Below, one piece after another: positions 16,115 to 25,420 of a stretch of DNA of 64,000 nucleotides. The DNA is from Pedobacter sp. (GTDB lineage: Bacteria > Bacteroidota > Bacteroidia > Sphingobacteriales > Sphingobacteriaceae). Where the stretch lies: the NCBI RefSeq assembly GCF_031119335.1, contig NZ_JAVHXT010000008.1, positions 60,487 to 124,486 on the forward strand. The letters are read 5' to 3'. The position numbers and the translations under genes are program-made. Numbering within the stretch: the first letter of the stretch is position 1; each line of letters begins with the position of its first letter. The notes under the pieces are model-generated. The model was not told the origin of the DNA and searched no databases. It was given only the letters and a program-made list of their open reading frames with translations.

Positions 16115-17878
16115 ATGGAATTTACCTTTAACGGCTACGGACTAGTTTTGCTATTCTTTGGAGCGTTAACCGCCATTTTAGCCGTATACATTTATAAACG
16201 TGGAACAAATGTAGTACGTTGGTTTAGCTTAATGATGGGCTCAAACGCCATTTGGTCTATCGCATATGGCTTAGAACTTTCTAGTCGAACCCTAGAGCAG
16301 GCCATATTATTCATCAACATTGAATATCTCGGCATTGCCACGCTACCTTTAAATTGGTTTCTGTTTTGTCTTAATTTTTGTAATAAAGAGTGCTGGTATA
16401 AAAAGCCACTAAATTTAACGCTGCTGCTCATTGCCCCAATTACCACGCTAGTAATGGTTTGGACCAACCCGTTGCACCACTTGCATTACAAAGATATCAG
16501 GATGTTCTACGAAGGACCTTTCCCAATGGTAAAAATTTATCCCGGCACTTGGTACCACATCTTTACTGGCTACTTTTATTTACTACTGGCTTGCGGGTGT
16601 TATCTAATCCTCAACAAGTTTAGAAATTCAGATCCTATCTACAGAAAACAGAATTACAGCATTATCATAGCCGCTATTTTACCATGGATAGGCAATATCA
16701 CCTATTTGGTAGGCATAAGACCATTGGGCTTTATTGATGTAACTCCTTACGCTTTTATCCTCACCACATTTCTTATCTTTTTAGGAGTTTATAGGTTTAG
16801 GTTGTTCGATATTGTACCTATTGCCCGCGAAAAAGTACTTGAATTGATGAGCGATGGTTTTTTGGTATTGGATGAAAAACATCGGATTATAGATTATAAC
16901 AGTTCGTTGCTACGTTTCATTAACATTGATAAAGATCTGAAAGTAATTGGACAGGCACTTGAAGACATTTTTTCGGACCAACCACTACTTATTAACAATA
17001 TTAAGGATAGAAAGAGCGGCAAAATAGAACTCCAAGCCAACGTGCACAACCAAACTATTTACTTTGAGGTAGAGATTCTATTTTTACACGAAAATAAAAT
17101 CAACAACGAATTTACGATAGTTAAGTTGCAAGATCTAACTACTGCAAAAAAAGATGCGCTAATAGCCAGAGAACAAGCCATTGAATTAGAGAAAGTAAAC
17201 CAACTGAAAGACCGCATATTTTCTATCATTGCCCACGATTTAAGAGGACCCTTGGTTAACCTTTCTGAGGTACTGAAAATGGTTTCTTACAACCAAATTA
17301 GTGATGAAGAATTTAAGGCACTTTCTCCTGTTTTAAGTAAGGATATTATTTACACCACAGATTTACTGGAGAACATTTTACACTGGTCGCGTAGCCAGCT
17401 GAAAGGATTTGGCATTAGCAAAGAGTTTTTCAACGTCAGAAATGTCATTATTAACGAAATAAATTACCATTTGCCTTCAGCAACGCTTAAAAACATCAAA
17501 ATTTTACATGAAGTTTTCCCGTATGAAGTAGCCTATGCCGATGTGCTAATGTTTCAGATTGTGATACGGAATATTCTTAATAATGCGATTAAATTTTGTA
17601 ATGAAGGTTGCGAAATATCTATCACTGCGGCTTATCAAAAAGATGGAATGTTAAAGGTAAGCATCAAAGACAGCGGCATTGGTATCTCGAAAGCGACCCT
17701 AGAAAAACTTTTTAAGCAAGAGAACATTTCATCAAGAGGTACCAAAAACGAAAAAGGAACTGGATTAGGATTGATGATCTGCAAAGATTTTATGCACAGA
17801 AATAATGGCGAAATTACTGTTGAAAGTGAAATTGGCGTAGGAACTACATTTAACTTAACCCTCCCTACCAAGGCATAA
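16115..17878 (+). CDS. 7TM-type sensor histidine kinase with PAS domain
   Basis: 587 residues. The N-terminal roughly 230 residues contain seven hydrophobic helices with the N-terminal 7TM histidine-kinase sensor signature (e.g. WFSLMMGSNAIWSIAYGLEL, NPLHHLHY, GNITYLVGI). A PAS-like segment follows (SDGFLVLDEKHRIIDYN, about 247-330), then a dimerisation/phosphoacceptor domain with His374 in IIAHDLRGPL. The HATPase has an N box (IRNILNNAIKFCNEG), G1 (IKDSGIGIS) and G2 (GTGLGLMICKDF). It is a complete cytoplasmic-membrane sensor kinase with no receiver domain and no adjacent response regulator, so an orphan kinase. The ligand is unknown; hydrophobic or membrane cues are plausible. Confidence 0.9.
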   Translation: MEFTFNGYGLVLLFFGALTAILAVYIYKRGTNVVRWFSLMMGSNAIWSIAYGLELSSRTLEQAILFINIEYLGIATLPLNWFLFCLNFCNKECWYKKPLNLTLLLIAPITTLVMVWTNPLHHLHYKDIRMFYEGPFPMVKIYPGTWYHIFTGYFYLLLACGCYLILNKFRNSDPIYRKQNYSIIIAAILPWIGNITYLVGIRPLGFIDVTPYAFILTTFLIFLGVYRFRLFDIVPIAREKVLELMSDGFLVLDEKHRIIDYNSSLLRFINIDKDLKVIGQALEDIFSDQPLLINNIKDRKSGKIELQANVHNQTIYFEVEILFLHENKINNEFTIVKLQDLTTAKKDALIAREQAIELEKVNQLKDRIFSIIAHDLRGPLVNLSEVLKMVSYNQISDEEFKALSPVLSKDIIYTTDLLENILHWSRSQLKGFGISKEFFNVRNVIINEINYHLPSATLKNIKILHEVFPYEVAYADVLMFQIVIRNILNNAIKFCNEGCEISITAAYQKDGMLKVSIKDSGIGISKATLEKLFKQENISSRGTKNEKGTGLGLMICKDFMHRNNGEITVESEIGVGTTFNLTLPTKA

Positions 17879-17880
17879 AA

Positions 17881-17973
17881 AAAGCCATTTCACTATCTGG
17901 AGCTAAGTAAAGAACTCTGCAATAACCTTAAGTTATCTCAAACCCCTACTCCTCTAAATAGCAAAATGGCTTT
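17881..17973. repeat. Inverted repeat with long loop between convergent genes
   Basis: AAAGCCATTT (17881-17890) and AAATGGCTTT (17964-17973) form 10-bp arms separated by about 70 nt, between convergent genes. Possible terminator or mRNA-end structure. Confidence 0.35.
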
Positions 17974-17989
17974 ATGCTTTTAAGGATGA

Positions 17990-18289
17990 TTATCTTCCTA
18001 CAGCTTCGTTAATAGCTTGCTGTTCCTTTAAATCATCAACATTGTTCTTACTTCCAAATTTTTCGGTTTTGTTGGCGAAATAATCTAAAATGCTCACAAT
18101 AGAGTCTAAATTATCAGCTACACGTTGGTGCATATCTGGTAAATCTTGCTCCAGTTTTTTATCTCCAAGTTCGATATTATCTACTTCGATTTTTCCTATT
18201 TTTTGTATGATAGCTTGTTGAGAATGCTGTAAATCTTCGAGCTCTCTCACTATCTTCTCCATTAGTTCGAATTTCTTTAAAGTTTCCAT
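17990..18289 (-). CDS. Small helical protein, unknown function
   Basis: 99 residues from ATG 18289 (METLKKFEL). An earlier in-frame start at 18331 would add 14 residues in the promoter region and is less likely. The protein is charged, without signal or membrane segments. Residues about 1-65 have heptad-like spacing (LMEKIVRELEDLQHSQQAIIQKIGKIE...) predicting a coiled coil. The second half reads as another helix (HQRVADNLDSIVSILDYFANKTEKFG). I do not recognise the family. Confidence 0.65.
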   Translation of the reverse strand: METLKKFELMEKIVRELEDLQHSQQAIIQKIGKIEVDNIELGDKKLEQDLPDMHQRVADNLDSIVSILDYFANKTEKFGSKNNVDDLKEQQAINEAVGR

Positions 18290-18413
18290 AAAATATGCTT
18301 TATTAATTGATAAACTTAGTTTAACAACCAATTCAACAAGCTTATTGTTTGATTTTATTAGATTTTGCAGGAAAAAATTTGTTTAAGTTAAAAACAACTA
18401 ATAAATTAGTTGA

Positions 18414-19571
18414 ATGAAAAAACACGCTATCCTTCTTGCATTACTTGTTATTTTTAAAATTAGCTACGCCCAAGAAATTTCTCTTGACAAAGAAAAACTT
18501 TTGGAGTTTTACCAAACTCAACGATATGCTGAAGCCGCCGCATACCTTGCCAGCCTTTATCCTGCAGAAACAACTGATGTAAAAGCTTTAACACAAATTG
18601 CCTATTGCAACATGATGGCTGGAAAACTGGTAGACGCAGAAAAGAACTATCAAAAGATCAACGAACTTCAGCCGCAGCAAATTCCGGTATTATTTAGTTT
18701 AGCAAACATTAATTCGAGGCGTGGAAACACCAAAAACGCAGCAGATTATTTACAGCAAGTGGTGAAGATAGATAGTAATAATTTCAATGCCTATAAACGT
18801 TTGGCAGATTATACCGATAGCGCCGCCCTAAAGTTACAACACCTGCAAAAAGCTAACAAATTGAACGCAACAGAAGCAGACGTGGCTTTTGACTTAGCTC
18901 GTGCTTACCGAAACGAAAAAAGTTATCAAAGAGCTTATGATGTACTTAAAACTGCTATTACCGCCGATACAAGTAATCTTATTTTACAACAAGCTTTACT
19001 GCCTATTGCCAATTTCTTGAGCAAATACAATGAGGTTGTAATTGCTGGCGAAAAACTGATAAAAAATGGTGCCGACGCCAATGTAGTTGTAGATGTAGCC
19101 AAAGCATATTTCTTTCTAAAGAACTACAAAAAAGCCATTTCGCTTTATCAGATGTTGGAAAAAAAGGCCATGCAGAACGAAGGCACGTTGTATTTTACAT
19201 CCTTAAGCTATCGGGAACTGAAAAATTACGAAATGGCAGCAGCTTATGCCAAGCGCACCATAGAAGAGGGCATTTCGCCCAATACATCGGCCTATTATAA
19301 TGTACTTGGTGGAATTTATGATGAAAAGCAGCAACTTACACAGGCAATTAATGCTTACAAAAAAGGATTGACTTACAGCGCAAATAAGAATATTCAATAC
19401 AGATTAGGACTATTGTACGATTTGAAACTGAAACAAACCAAATCTGCACAAATCTATTATAATCAGTTTTTGAAGAATAAGCAGTTAAATGACGAAGACA
19501 AAGCGCAAATAGATTATATTAAGGCAAGGCTGGAGGAGTTTAAACCAGTTGCCCAAAAGACATCGCCATAA
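18414..19571 (+). CDS. Exported tetratricopeptide-repeat protein
   Basis: 385 residues with an N-terminal signal peptide (cleavage near KISYAQ, residue about 20), so periplasmic or secreted. The remainder is helical TPR-like repeats from about residue 30 to 365 (e.g. ALTQIAYCNMMAGKLVDAEKNYQKI, NAYKRLADYTDS, VAFDLARAYRNEKSYQRAYDVLKTAI, YYNVLGGIYDEKQQLTQAINAYKKGL). TPR arrays are scaffolds for protein interactions, and no enzymatic domain is visible. No operon partner: the next gene is convergent and separated by an interspersed repeat. Confidence 0.8.
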   Translation: MKKHAILLALLVIFKISYAQEISLDKEKLLEFYQTQRYAEAAAYLASLYPAETTDVKALTQIAYCNMMAGKLVDAEKNYQKINELQPQQIPVLFSLANINSRRGNTKNAADYLQQVVKIDSNNFNAYKRLADYTDSAALKLQHLQKANKLNATEADVAFDLARAYRNEKSYQRAYDVLKTAITADTSNLILQQALLPIANFLSKYNEVVIAGEKLIKNGADANVVVDVAKAYFFLKNYKKAISLYQMLEKKAMQNEGTLYFTSLSYRELKNYEMAAAYAKRTIEEGISPNTSAYYNVLGGIYDEKQQLTQAINAYKKGLTYSANKNIQYRLGLLYDLKLKQTKSAQIYYNQFLKNKQLNDEDKAQIDYIKARLEEFKPVAQKTSP

Positions 19572-19615
19572 ACAAGTTGCGCAGCTTAGGGTGAGCTATT
19601 GCAAAGTAACATTTT

Positions 19616-19649
19616 CGTCATTGCGAGAAGAGTAACGACGAAGCAATCT
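19616..19649 (+). repeat. Interspersed GTCATTGCGAG..GAAGCAATCT repeat (single arm)
   Basis: Half-element of the family seen fully folded at 60381-60462. Confidence 0.65.
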
Positions 19650-19748
19650 ATCTTGTTAGATTATAAAATAATGTTGGTCGGGATTTGTAATCTCGACTTT
19701 TAGAGCTATGGATTTTAAATCCATTCTTTCAAAAGCTTATTAACTGAA

Positions 19749-20210
19749 TTATTTCAAATCCTCGAAAACAGGTTTTACATCTGTCCAAAATTCATCTAAG
19801 GCAATGATGCGTGGTTTTAGAAATGCAATAATATCTGGCCATTGCTGCTGATTATAAACACTGACGTTTGGCAAAACACATTCTATACGAGCCACCTGCT
19901 TGTAGAAAGCGTTACTGGTAGATGGCAGCCATTCCCATTGTTCGTTCAACGTGCTTTCCAATAGCGATTTAAACTCTTGGAATTGCTCAAAAAACAGTTC
20001 TCTGATACCGTCATCTGGATGTGCAATTTCGATGGCAATGCTGGCGTGTTTCTTTTCGGCATCCATGCGGAAGAAGATATTTTTGACACCAGTTTTGTAA
20101 TTTACCCAATTTACAGGCAAACCTTCGGCTCCAGGAATAGGCTTCATATACTGACCGAAATTGATCCAAAACTGTTGTCGTAGTCTAGTTGCTTCTTCTT
20201 TGCTGAACAT
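19749..20210 (-). CDS. DUF4268-type protein
   Basis: 153 residues, cytoplasmic. The pattern matches DUF4268: an N-terminal FSKEEATRLRQQFWINFGQYMKP, GVKNIFFRMDAEKKHASIAIEIAHPD near residues 40-65, and LNEQWEWLPSTSNAFYKQ, ending in a Trp/Pro-rich region (QQWPDIIAFLKPRI). These proteins are of unknown function; some relatives are linked to nuclease-like folds. Stand-alone and convergent with the TPR gene. The 3' flank carries a chromosomal repeat. Confidence 0.7.
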   Translation of the reverse strand: MFSKEEATRLRQQFWINFGQYMKPIPGAEGLPVNWVNYKTGVKNIFFRMDAEKKHASIAIEIAHPDDGIRELFFEQFQEFKSLLESTLNEQWEWLPSTSNAFYKQVARIECVLPNVSVYNQQQWPDIIAFLKPRIIALDEFWTDVKPVFEDLK

Positions 20211-20527
20211 TGGGTTATGTTGTAAGGTTTAAAGGTTGGAATGTTGTAAGGTTAATGCACATCATTAATAGCAAGCACTGATCAAGATTTGTTTCAAAAA
20301 AGCGAAGGGTTTTAGTTAATTAAACCCGATTGAAGTGAAAATACTTTTTAGAGCGTCATTTCGAACGCAGTGAGAAATCTGTTTGATAGCAGCAGTTAAC
20401 TTTGAGATTTAGCTTCGCTTTCTTTCAGTTCTCTCTGCGTTCGAAATGACGATGACAGCACAAAAAAAGATCTAAACTGAAAGCGGGGCTACAACTGCCA
20501 AGAACCACTACCATTTTTTTCCAAAAA
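20211..20527. repeat. Composite interspersed repeat (outer element with nested GTCATTTCGA palindrome)
   Basis: From about 20320, TTAAACCCGATTGAAGTG.. is followed by a GTCATTTCGAACGCAG..CTGCGTTCGAAATGAC palindrome (20354-20451), then AAAAAAAGATCTAAACTG and AAAGCGGGGCT. The same order in reverse orientation occurs at about 41405-41625, so the whole roughly 190-bp unit moves together. No gene seen in this gap. Confidence 0.65.
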
Positions 20528-21115
20528 TCAATTTCTACCCATTAAACGTGCAACGTATTTACCAATGATATCGAATTCTAAATTAACGGTATCGCCAACT
20601 TTTACATCTTGCAAATTGGTATGCTGGTGCGTGTACGGAATAATAAAAACCGAAAACTCATCGTCGGCAGAATTGACCACCGTTAGGCTAATGCCATTCA
20701 CACAGGCCGAACCTTTTTCTACAGTTACGTTGCCCTTAGCAGCATCGTACTTAAAGCGGTACTCCCAACTTCCATCAAGCTCTTTTACTAAAATACAAGT
20801 AGCCGTTTGATCTACATGACCTTGTACAATGTGCCCGTCTAAACGGGCATTCATCTGCATACAACGCTCTAAATTTACCTTCGCCCCTACTGTTAAATAA
20901 CCCAAATTAGTTTTCTGCAAAGTTTCGTCAATGGCGGTAACGGTATGCGTATCTCCGTCTAGCTTAACCACGGTTAGGCAAACCCCATTATGCGCCACGC
21001 TTTGGTCTATTTTTAGCTCGTTGCTGATGTTGGACGCGATGGTAAAATGGATGTTATCGCCCTCTCTTTGTATATCTTGGACAGTGCCTAAAGTTTCTAT
21101 TATTCCTGTAAACAT
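20528..21115 (-). CDS. ribE: Riboflavin synthase alpha chain
   Basis: 195 residues, the usual size. It has the duplicated lumazine-binding barrel: repeat 1 begins MFTGIIETLGTV with the SVAHNGVCLTVV signature (about 42-53), and repeat 2 has the paralogous GSACVNGISLTVV (about 135-147) with HIVQGHVDQTA between. It catalyses dismutation of two 6,7-dimethyl-8-ribityllumazine molecules to riboflavin in the cytoplasm. Its start codon directly abuts the stop of accC (no intergenic base), so it is probably translated from an accC-ribE transcript, an unusual pairing because other rib genes are absent nearby. Confidence 0.96.
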   Translation of the reverse strand: MFTGIIETLGTVQDIQREGDNIHFTIASNISNELKIDQSVAHNGVCLTVVKLDGDTHTVTAIDETLQKTNLGYLTVGAKVNLERCMQMNARLDGHIVQGHVDQTATCILVKELDGSWEYRFKYDAAKGNVTVEKGSACVNGISLTVVNSADDEFSVFIIPYTHQHTNLQDVKVGDTVNLEFDIIGKYVARLMGRN

Positions 21116-22606
21116 TTACGTGTATTTCTTTCTGTTTTGCACCCAATTGCTTTGTTGTTTGGCTTCGGAAGCTATTGGCTGCGATTTGCTTTTTTGGTCT
21201 TGCATTAATAGTACCGCCGCAATGGCCGCAATCATTGCTTCTTGCTCATTTTCGCTTTTTAAGCTTTCTGGCCTGAAATATTTGCCTACAAAATGCGTGT
21301 CGAACCTACCTGAAACAAAGGCTGGATGTTGCATTACAAATTTACCGAAGTTTAGTGTGGTTTGTATGCCCGTAATGTCATATTCTTCAATTGCCCTCAC
21401 CATTCGTTCAATAGCCTCTGTACGGTCTTTACCATAGGTGATGAGTTTGGCAATCATCGGATCGTAATAAATAGGAATTTCCATGCCCTGCTCAAAACCA
21501 TCGTCTACACGTACGCCATAACCTTTTGGGGTTTGATAGGTTTGCAAAGTACCAATATCTGGCAAGAAATTATTCAAGGGATCTTCGGCGTATACACGCA
21601 ATTCCATGGCATGACCACTAATTTTCAGATCATCTTGTTTAAAGCTGAGGGCTTCGCCACGGGCAATTTTGATTTGCTCTTTCACTAAATCTAAACCGGT
21701 AATCATTTCCGTAACGGGATGCTCTACCTGCAAACGGGTGTTCATTTCGAGGAAGAAGAAATTGAGGTTTTCGTCTAGGATAAATTCTACTGTGCCAGCA
21801 CCGACATAGCTAACCGAACGAGCTACATCTACTGCACATTTGCCCATTTTTTCTCTAATTTCTGGGGTTAAAACTGATGATGGTGCTTCTTCTACTACTT
21901 TTTGGTGACGGCGTTGTACAGAGCACTCCCGCTCGAAAAGATGCACGATATTTCCGTGGGTGTCGCCCAAAACCTGGATTTCGATGTGGCGGGGGGAAGT
22001 CACATAACGTTCGATAAAAACGGAACCATCGCCAAAGGCAGAGGTGGCTTCGCTTACTGCCAATTGCATTTGTTCTTCAAAATCTGCTGCCTTTTCTACA
22101 ATGCGCATTCCTTTGCCACCGCCACCGGCAGCGGCTTTAATAAGGATGGGAAAGCCAACTTCTACCGCACGTGCCTTAGCTTCATCTACGTTGGTAATGG
22201 CTTCTTCGGTACCGGGAACCATGGGTATATTGTATCTCAGCGCTGCAGCTTTTGCCGAAAGTTTGTTGCCCATTACTTCCATTGCTTCTGGTGTTGGGCC
22301 AATTAAAACCAGTCCGGCCTCTTTTACCTCTTGCGCAAAAGCGGGATTTTCTGACAAGAAACCATAGCCTGGATGGATAGCCTGCGCACCGGTTTGTTTA
22401 CAGGCGTCGATAATTTTGCTGCCTACCAAATAAGATTGATTTGATGGTGCCGGACCAATGCAAACGGCTTCATCAGCATAACGCACATGCAGGGCATTCC
22501 GATCTGCCTCAGAAAAAACAGCTACCGTTTTAATGCCCATTTCCTTTGCCGAACGCATGATACGCAAGGCAATTTCCCCACGATTTGCTATCAATATTTT
22601 ATTCAT
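21116..22606 (-). CDS. accC: Biotin carboxylase (acetyl-/acyl-CoA carboxylase subunit)
   Basis: 496 residues. N-terminal biotin-carboxylase domain (MNKILIANRGEIALRIMRSA, HPGYGFLSENPAFA), ATP-grasp with the glycine-rich KAAAGGGGKGMRIV near residue 160, FIERYVTSPRHIEIQVLGD, ERECSVQRRHQKVVEEAPS and the EMNTRLQVEHPVTE active-site segment, then the C-terminal biotin-carboxylase domain (ELRVYAEDP..FLPDIGTL). It carboxylates biotin on a carrier protein. No biotin-carrier or carboxyltransferase gene is adjacent, so which acyl-CoA it serves is not shown. The last roughly 45 residues (SLKSENEQEAMIAAIAAV...) are a variable tail. Zero spacing to ribE. Confidence 0.95.
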   Translation of the reverse strand: MNKILIANRGEIALRIMRSAKEMGIKTVAVFSEADRNALHVRYADEAVCIGPAPSNQSYLVGSKIIDACKQTGAQAIHPGYGFLSENPAFAQEVKEAGLVLIGPTPEAMEVMGNKLSAKAAALRYNIPMVPGTEEAITNVDEAKARAVEVGFPILIKAAAGGGGKGMRIVEKAADFEEQMQLAVSEATSAFGDGSVFIERYVTSPRHIEIQVLGDTHGNIVHLFERECSVQRRHQKVVEEAPSSVLTPEIREKMGKCAVDVARSVSYVGAGTVEFILDENLNFFFLEMNTRLQVEHPVTEMITGLDLVKEQIKIARGEALSFKQDDLKISGHAMELRVYAEDPLNNFLPDIGTLQTYQTPKGYGVRVDDGFEQGMEIPIYYDPMIAKLITYGKDRTEAIERMVRAIEEYDITGIQTTLNFGKFVMQHPAFVSGRFDTHFVGKYFRPESLKSENEQEAMIAAIAAVLLMQDQKSKSQPIASEAKQQSNWVQNRKKYT

Positions 22607-22673
22607 ATCTTGATACTTGGTTACCGTTCACAAGATGTAGATTTTTTTTCAAAATTTCATTTTGCATCGCACA

Positions 22674-24749
22674 TTAGTTAGCTTTTATAGGAAGCGACAC
22701 ATAGAAGGTGCTTCCTTTACCTATTTCACTTTCAAACCAAATTTGGCCCCCATGCAACTCCACAATCTGCTTAGAGATGAATAAACCCAAACCGTATGAT
22801 TTCTCACCTTTAGTTCCCAATCTTTTTGAGTTTGCTGAAATATCAAAAAGATGTGCTTTGATATCATCTGGAATTCCTATCCCCTTATCCTTAACCGTAA
22901 TTTGTACTTGTTCCTCTTTTTGTTCAACACCGACTACAATCAAACTTCCTTCGTCGCTAAATTTAATAGCGTTCGTAATTAAATTGCTTAGCACTCGCCA
23001 AAGTTTTTCCCTATGCCCATAAATATTAATTTTAAGACTATCTAATTGGATAAGTTGCATTTTCTCAGATGCTTTATGCTCTAGAAGATCTACACAATAT
23101 TTTAATAACTGATCTAAATCTATCTCCTCTTTACGGAGTTCTTCTTTTGCTGATTTTAAATGCAGTAAGTCGGCCACTAGTTCAAGTGAATTTTTTGAGG
23201 CCTCATGAATCATCGTTAACATTTGCCGATCCTCCTCATTTTTGTCGTGGGTCTGCATTAAATCTACAATTGCCTTAATTCCTTCTAGTGGGTTGCGCAA
23301 GTCGTGCGCCACAATTCTCATCAATTCTGTATTATCTGAATGACTTTGCTCCAAATCTGATAAAACCTTTTGCATCTGTTCGTTTTGTACTTCTATCCGA
23401 TGATTAAGTTTGGTAAGGCTAGCAACATTTTCTGTCGTTCGTTTTAAGTTTGACCATATTACGTAGACGGTAAACGCAGCCATTGCCACCAATATAGATG
23501 CTGCAACAAGCCATAATTTTTTAATCTGATTATCCCGATCTAAAAGTGCAATATTATGCTGTTGCTCCTTAATTTTAAAGGCATTATCCATGTCAGCTGG
23601 TACCATACCCTGATTTATGGCATATAACGAATCTTTTAACTGGATATATCTTTTTGAATAGCTATATACGCCATTTTTATCATCTATTCTTTCGGCATAT
23701 TGCCATCTAAGTTTATACCATTTGGAGCGAAGCTGATCTACATCGCGGTTTTGAGCAGCATGCCAATCAATCCGTTTCTTGGAACTCTCCAAATACTCGT
23801 TTGCCTCCTGATATTTTTCATCATTTATCAATATATCTATCAGCTTAAGTTGAGCTGTTATAGCATCCACTACCTCATAACCAGGTCTATCATTAATTAA
23901 AATGCTTTCTTTAAGATATTGTGCTGCCAAATCACTACGTTGCATTTTGCCCCATACACCTCCCAAATTTCCCATTACTACGCCCTTTGCCGCATTTACA
24001 AAATCACGATCTGCTTTGTTTGTTGGCTTGCTATTTTTAAGTAAGTTTAATGCCTGTGTATAATAATGTGCAGCACTGTCCAATTGCCCAAGTTTCTCAT
24101 AACATAGCGCCAAGGTATTTAAATATGATTGGGGCGATGTCACGGTTTCGGAAAAACTGTCCTTGCACTTAGTACTTTTTGACAACGACTGTTTCACATA
24201 AGGAATTGCTTTCCGGTATTGTCCCTGCCTATATCTCACTATACCTAAATGATAGCTGAATTTCTTATAGGTGCAACTGTCCAAATATTTTCTGGCAAAT
24301 TCCCTTCCATCGTAATAATTTTGAAAAGCTTCGTTATAGCGTTTTTGGGCAATAAGTACATCGGCATACATAAACACAGTTAAAACATGTAACTCTGGGT
24401 TTTGCCTCTCTATTCCTTTAAGAGACATTTGCATGCTGTCTACATACAAATTTGCTTGATGTAACTCGGGCTGGTAGTTGATAAAATGATTAGCGCAAAA
24501 ATTATATTTGCTCCATAAATCCATTTCATTCAAAGATTTCAGCTGGTCAAATGACGAATTGATGTAATGAATGCTTTCATTTAAATGCCCATCATTCTGT
24601 AGGCGATTGGCCTTTAAGATAATACTATCTGCCTCGTTACTAAATTGTGGCAAGCTATTCTTAGATGGTTTACAGCCAAACAGAAAAATCTGAAAACAGA
24701 TTAAAAAGTAAGAGAAAACCGTAAAAATGTTTCGGTATCTTTTTGGCAT
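22674..24749 (-). CDS. TPR-containing sensor histidine kinase (lipoprotein-like N-terminus)
   Basis: 691 residues. The N-terminus is hydrophobic and ends FLFGCKPS (Cys near residue 26), so a lipoprotein or signal anchor. Residues about 40-370 are tetratricopeptide-type repeats (e.g. RYRQGQYRKAIPYVKQSL, LALCYEKLGQLDSAAHYYTQAL). A transmembrane helix follows near residue 410 (LWLVAASILVAMAAFTVYVIW), then a coiled coil. The HisKA has His482 in IVAHDLRNPLEG, and the HATPase domain has NLITNAIKFS, VKDKGIGIP and YGLGLFISKQIVELHGG. This periplasmic-TPR/kinase layout is common in Bacteroidota. No adjacent response regulator. Confidence 0.9.
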   Translation of the reverse strand: MPKRYRNIFTVFSYFLICFQIFLFGCKPSKNSLPQFSNEADSIILKANRLQNDGHLNESIHYINSSFDQLKSLNEMDLWSKYNFCANHFINYQPELHQANLYVDSMQMSLKGIERQNPELHVLTVFMYADVLIAQKRYNEAFQNYYDGREFARKYLDSCTYKKFSYHLGIVRYRQGQYRKAIPYVKQSLSKSTKCKDSFSETVTSPQSYLNTLALCYEKLGQLDSAAHYYTQALNLLKNSKPTNKADRDFVNAAKGVVMGNLGGVWGKMQRSDLAAQYLKESILINDRPGYEVVDAITAQLKLIDILINDEKYQEANEYLESSKKRIDWHAAQNRDVDQLRSKWYKLRWQYAERIDDKNGVYSYSKRYIQLKDSLYAINQGMVPADMDNAFKIKEQQHNIALLDRDNQIKKLWLVAASILVAMAAFTVYVIWSNLKRTTENVASLTKLNHRIEVQNEQMQKVLSDLEQSHSDNTELMRIVAHDLRNPLEGIKAIVDLMQTHDKNEEDRQMLTMIHEASKNSLELVADLLHLKSAKEELRKEEIDLDQLLKYCVDLLEHKASEKMQLIQLDSLKINIYGHREKLWRVLSNLITNAIKFSDEGSLIVVGVEQKEEQVQITVKDKGIGIPDDIKAHLFDISANSKRLGTKGEKSYGLGLFISKQIVELHGGQIWFESEIGKGSTFYVSLPIKAN

Positions 24750-24917
24750 ATATTTGACGAGTTAATTAGATGGCTTTCACCAATATATAGTTTATTTGCT
24801 AGCTAGTTAACACTTTTCAAAGATATTCTGTTTTCTTATACAACCATCTTTAACATTACTTAACATTTGTTTACTCCCAAATATAAACAATACCGATAAA
24901 AAAGTTATTTTTAAGCG

Positions 24918-25358
24918 ATGGAACTAAGCCTAAACGTACCTGCCCTATTCTTCCCTGCCATTAGTTTAATTATGTTGGCTTACACTAACCGCTTTTTAGC
25001 CTTGGCCAGTTTGGTAAGAAGTTTAAAATCTAAATACGAACAAAGCGATCGTAACCAAGGTTTACACCAACAAATTAAAAATTTGCGCTACCGTTTAAGA
25101 TTAATCAAGAATATGCAGGCTTTCGGCGTTTTGAGTTTTGCCTGTTGTTTGTTCTGTATGCTATTTATCTATTTAGAACATACAGTCAGTGCCGAAATTT
25201 TCTTCGCACTAAGCTTATTCTTTTTCTTGGTTTCATTACTGATATCCTTGTTAGAAATACAATTAAGCACCAAAGCTTTAGAATTAGAATTAAGCTCTAT
25301 TGAAGGTATCGAGGATGATTCTATTGTGAAGAAAATTAAGAAGAAGTTTGAGCATTAG
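24918..25358 (+). CDS. DUF2721 membrane protein
   Basis: 146 residues with three hydrophobic helices (about 6-25, 65-90 and 92-115) and DUF2721 features: PALFFPAISLIMLAYTNRFLALASLVRSL at the N-terminus, then a basic helix NLRYRLRLIKNMQAFG before the second helix. The C-terminal about 30 residues are charged. Function unknown; predicted inner-membrane protein. Divergent from the TPR kinase, convergent with the threonine aldolase with a hairpin between. Confidence 0.8.
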   Translation: MELSLNVPALFFPAISLIMLAYTNRFLALASLVRSLKSKYEQSDRNQGLHQQIKNLRYRLRLIKNMQAFGVLSFACCLFCMLFIYLEHTVSAEIFFALSLFFFLVSLLISLLEIQLSTKALELELSSIEGIEDDSIVKKIKKKFEH

Positions 25359-25375
25359 GCATACTATTAACACCA

Positions 25376-25419
25376 CATAGGCACATAGAAGGCTCAGAGT
25401 AAATCTATGTGTCTATGTA
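25376..25419. terminator. Hairpin between convergent genes
   Basis: ACATAGGCACATAGA and TCTATGTGTCTATGT form 15-bp arms (one mismatch) around 14 nt, placed between converging reading frames. No long T-run, so an intrinsic terminator is only probable. Confidence 0.45.
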
Positions 25420-25420
25420 G

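Noticed and set aside
21116..21185. C-terminal tail of AccC (IASEAKQQS) derived from an interspersed repeat
   Set aside because: Resembles translated repeat peptides, but the DNA match to the GAAGCAATC family is too short to claim.
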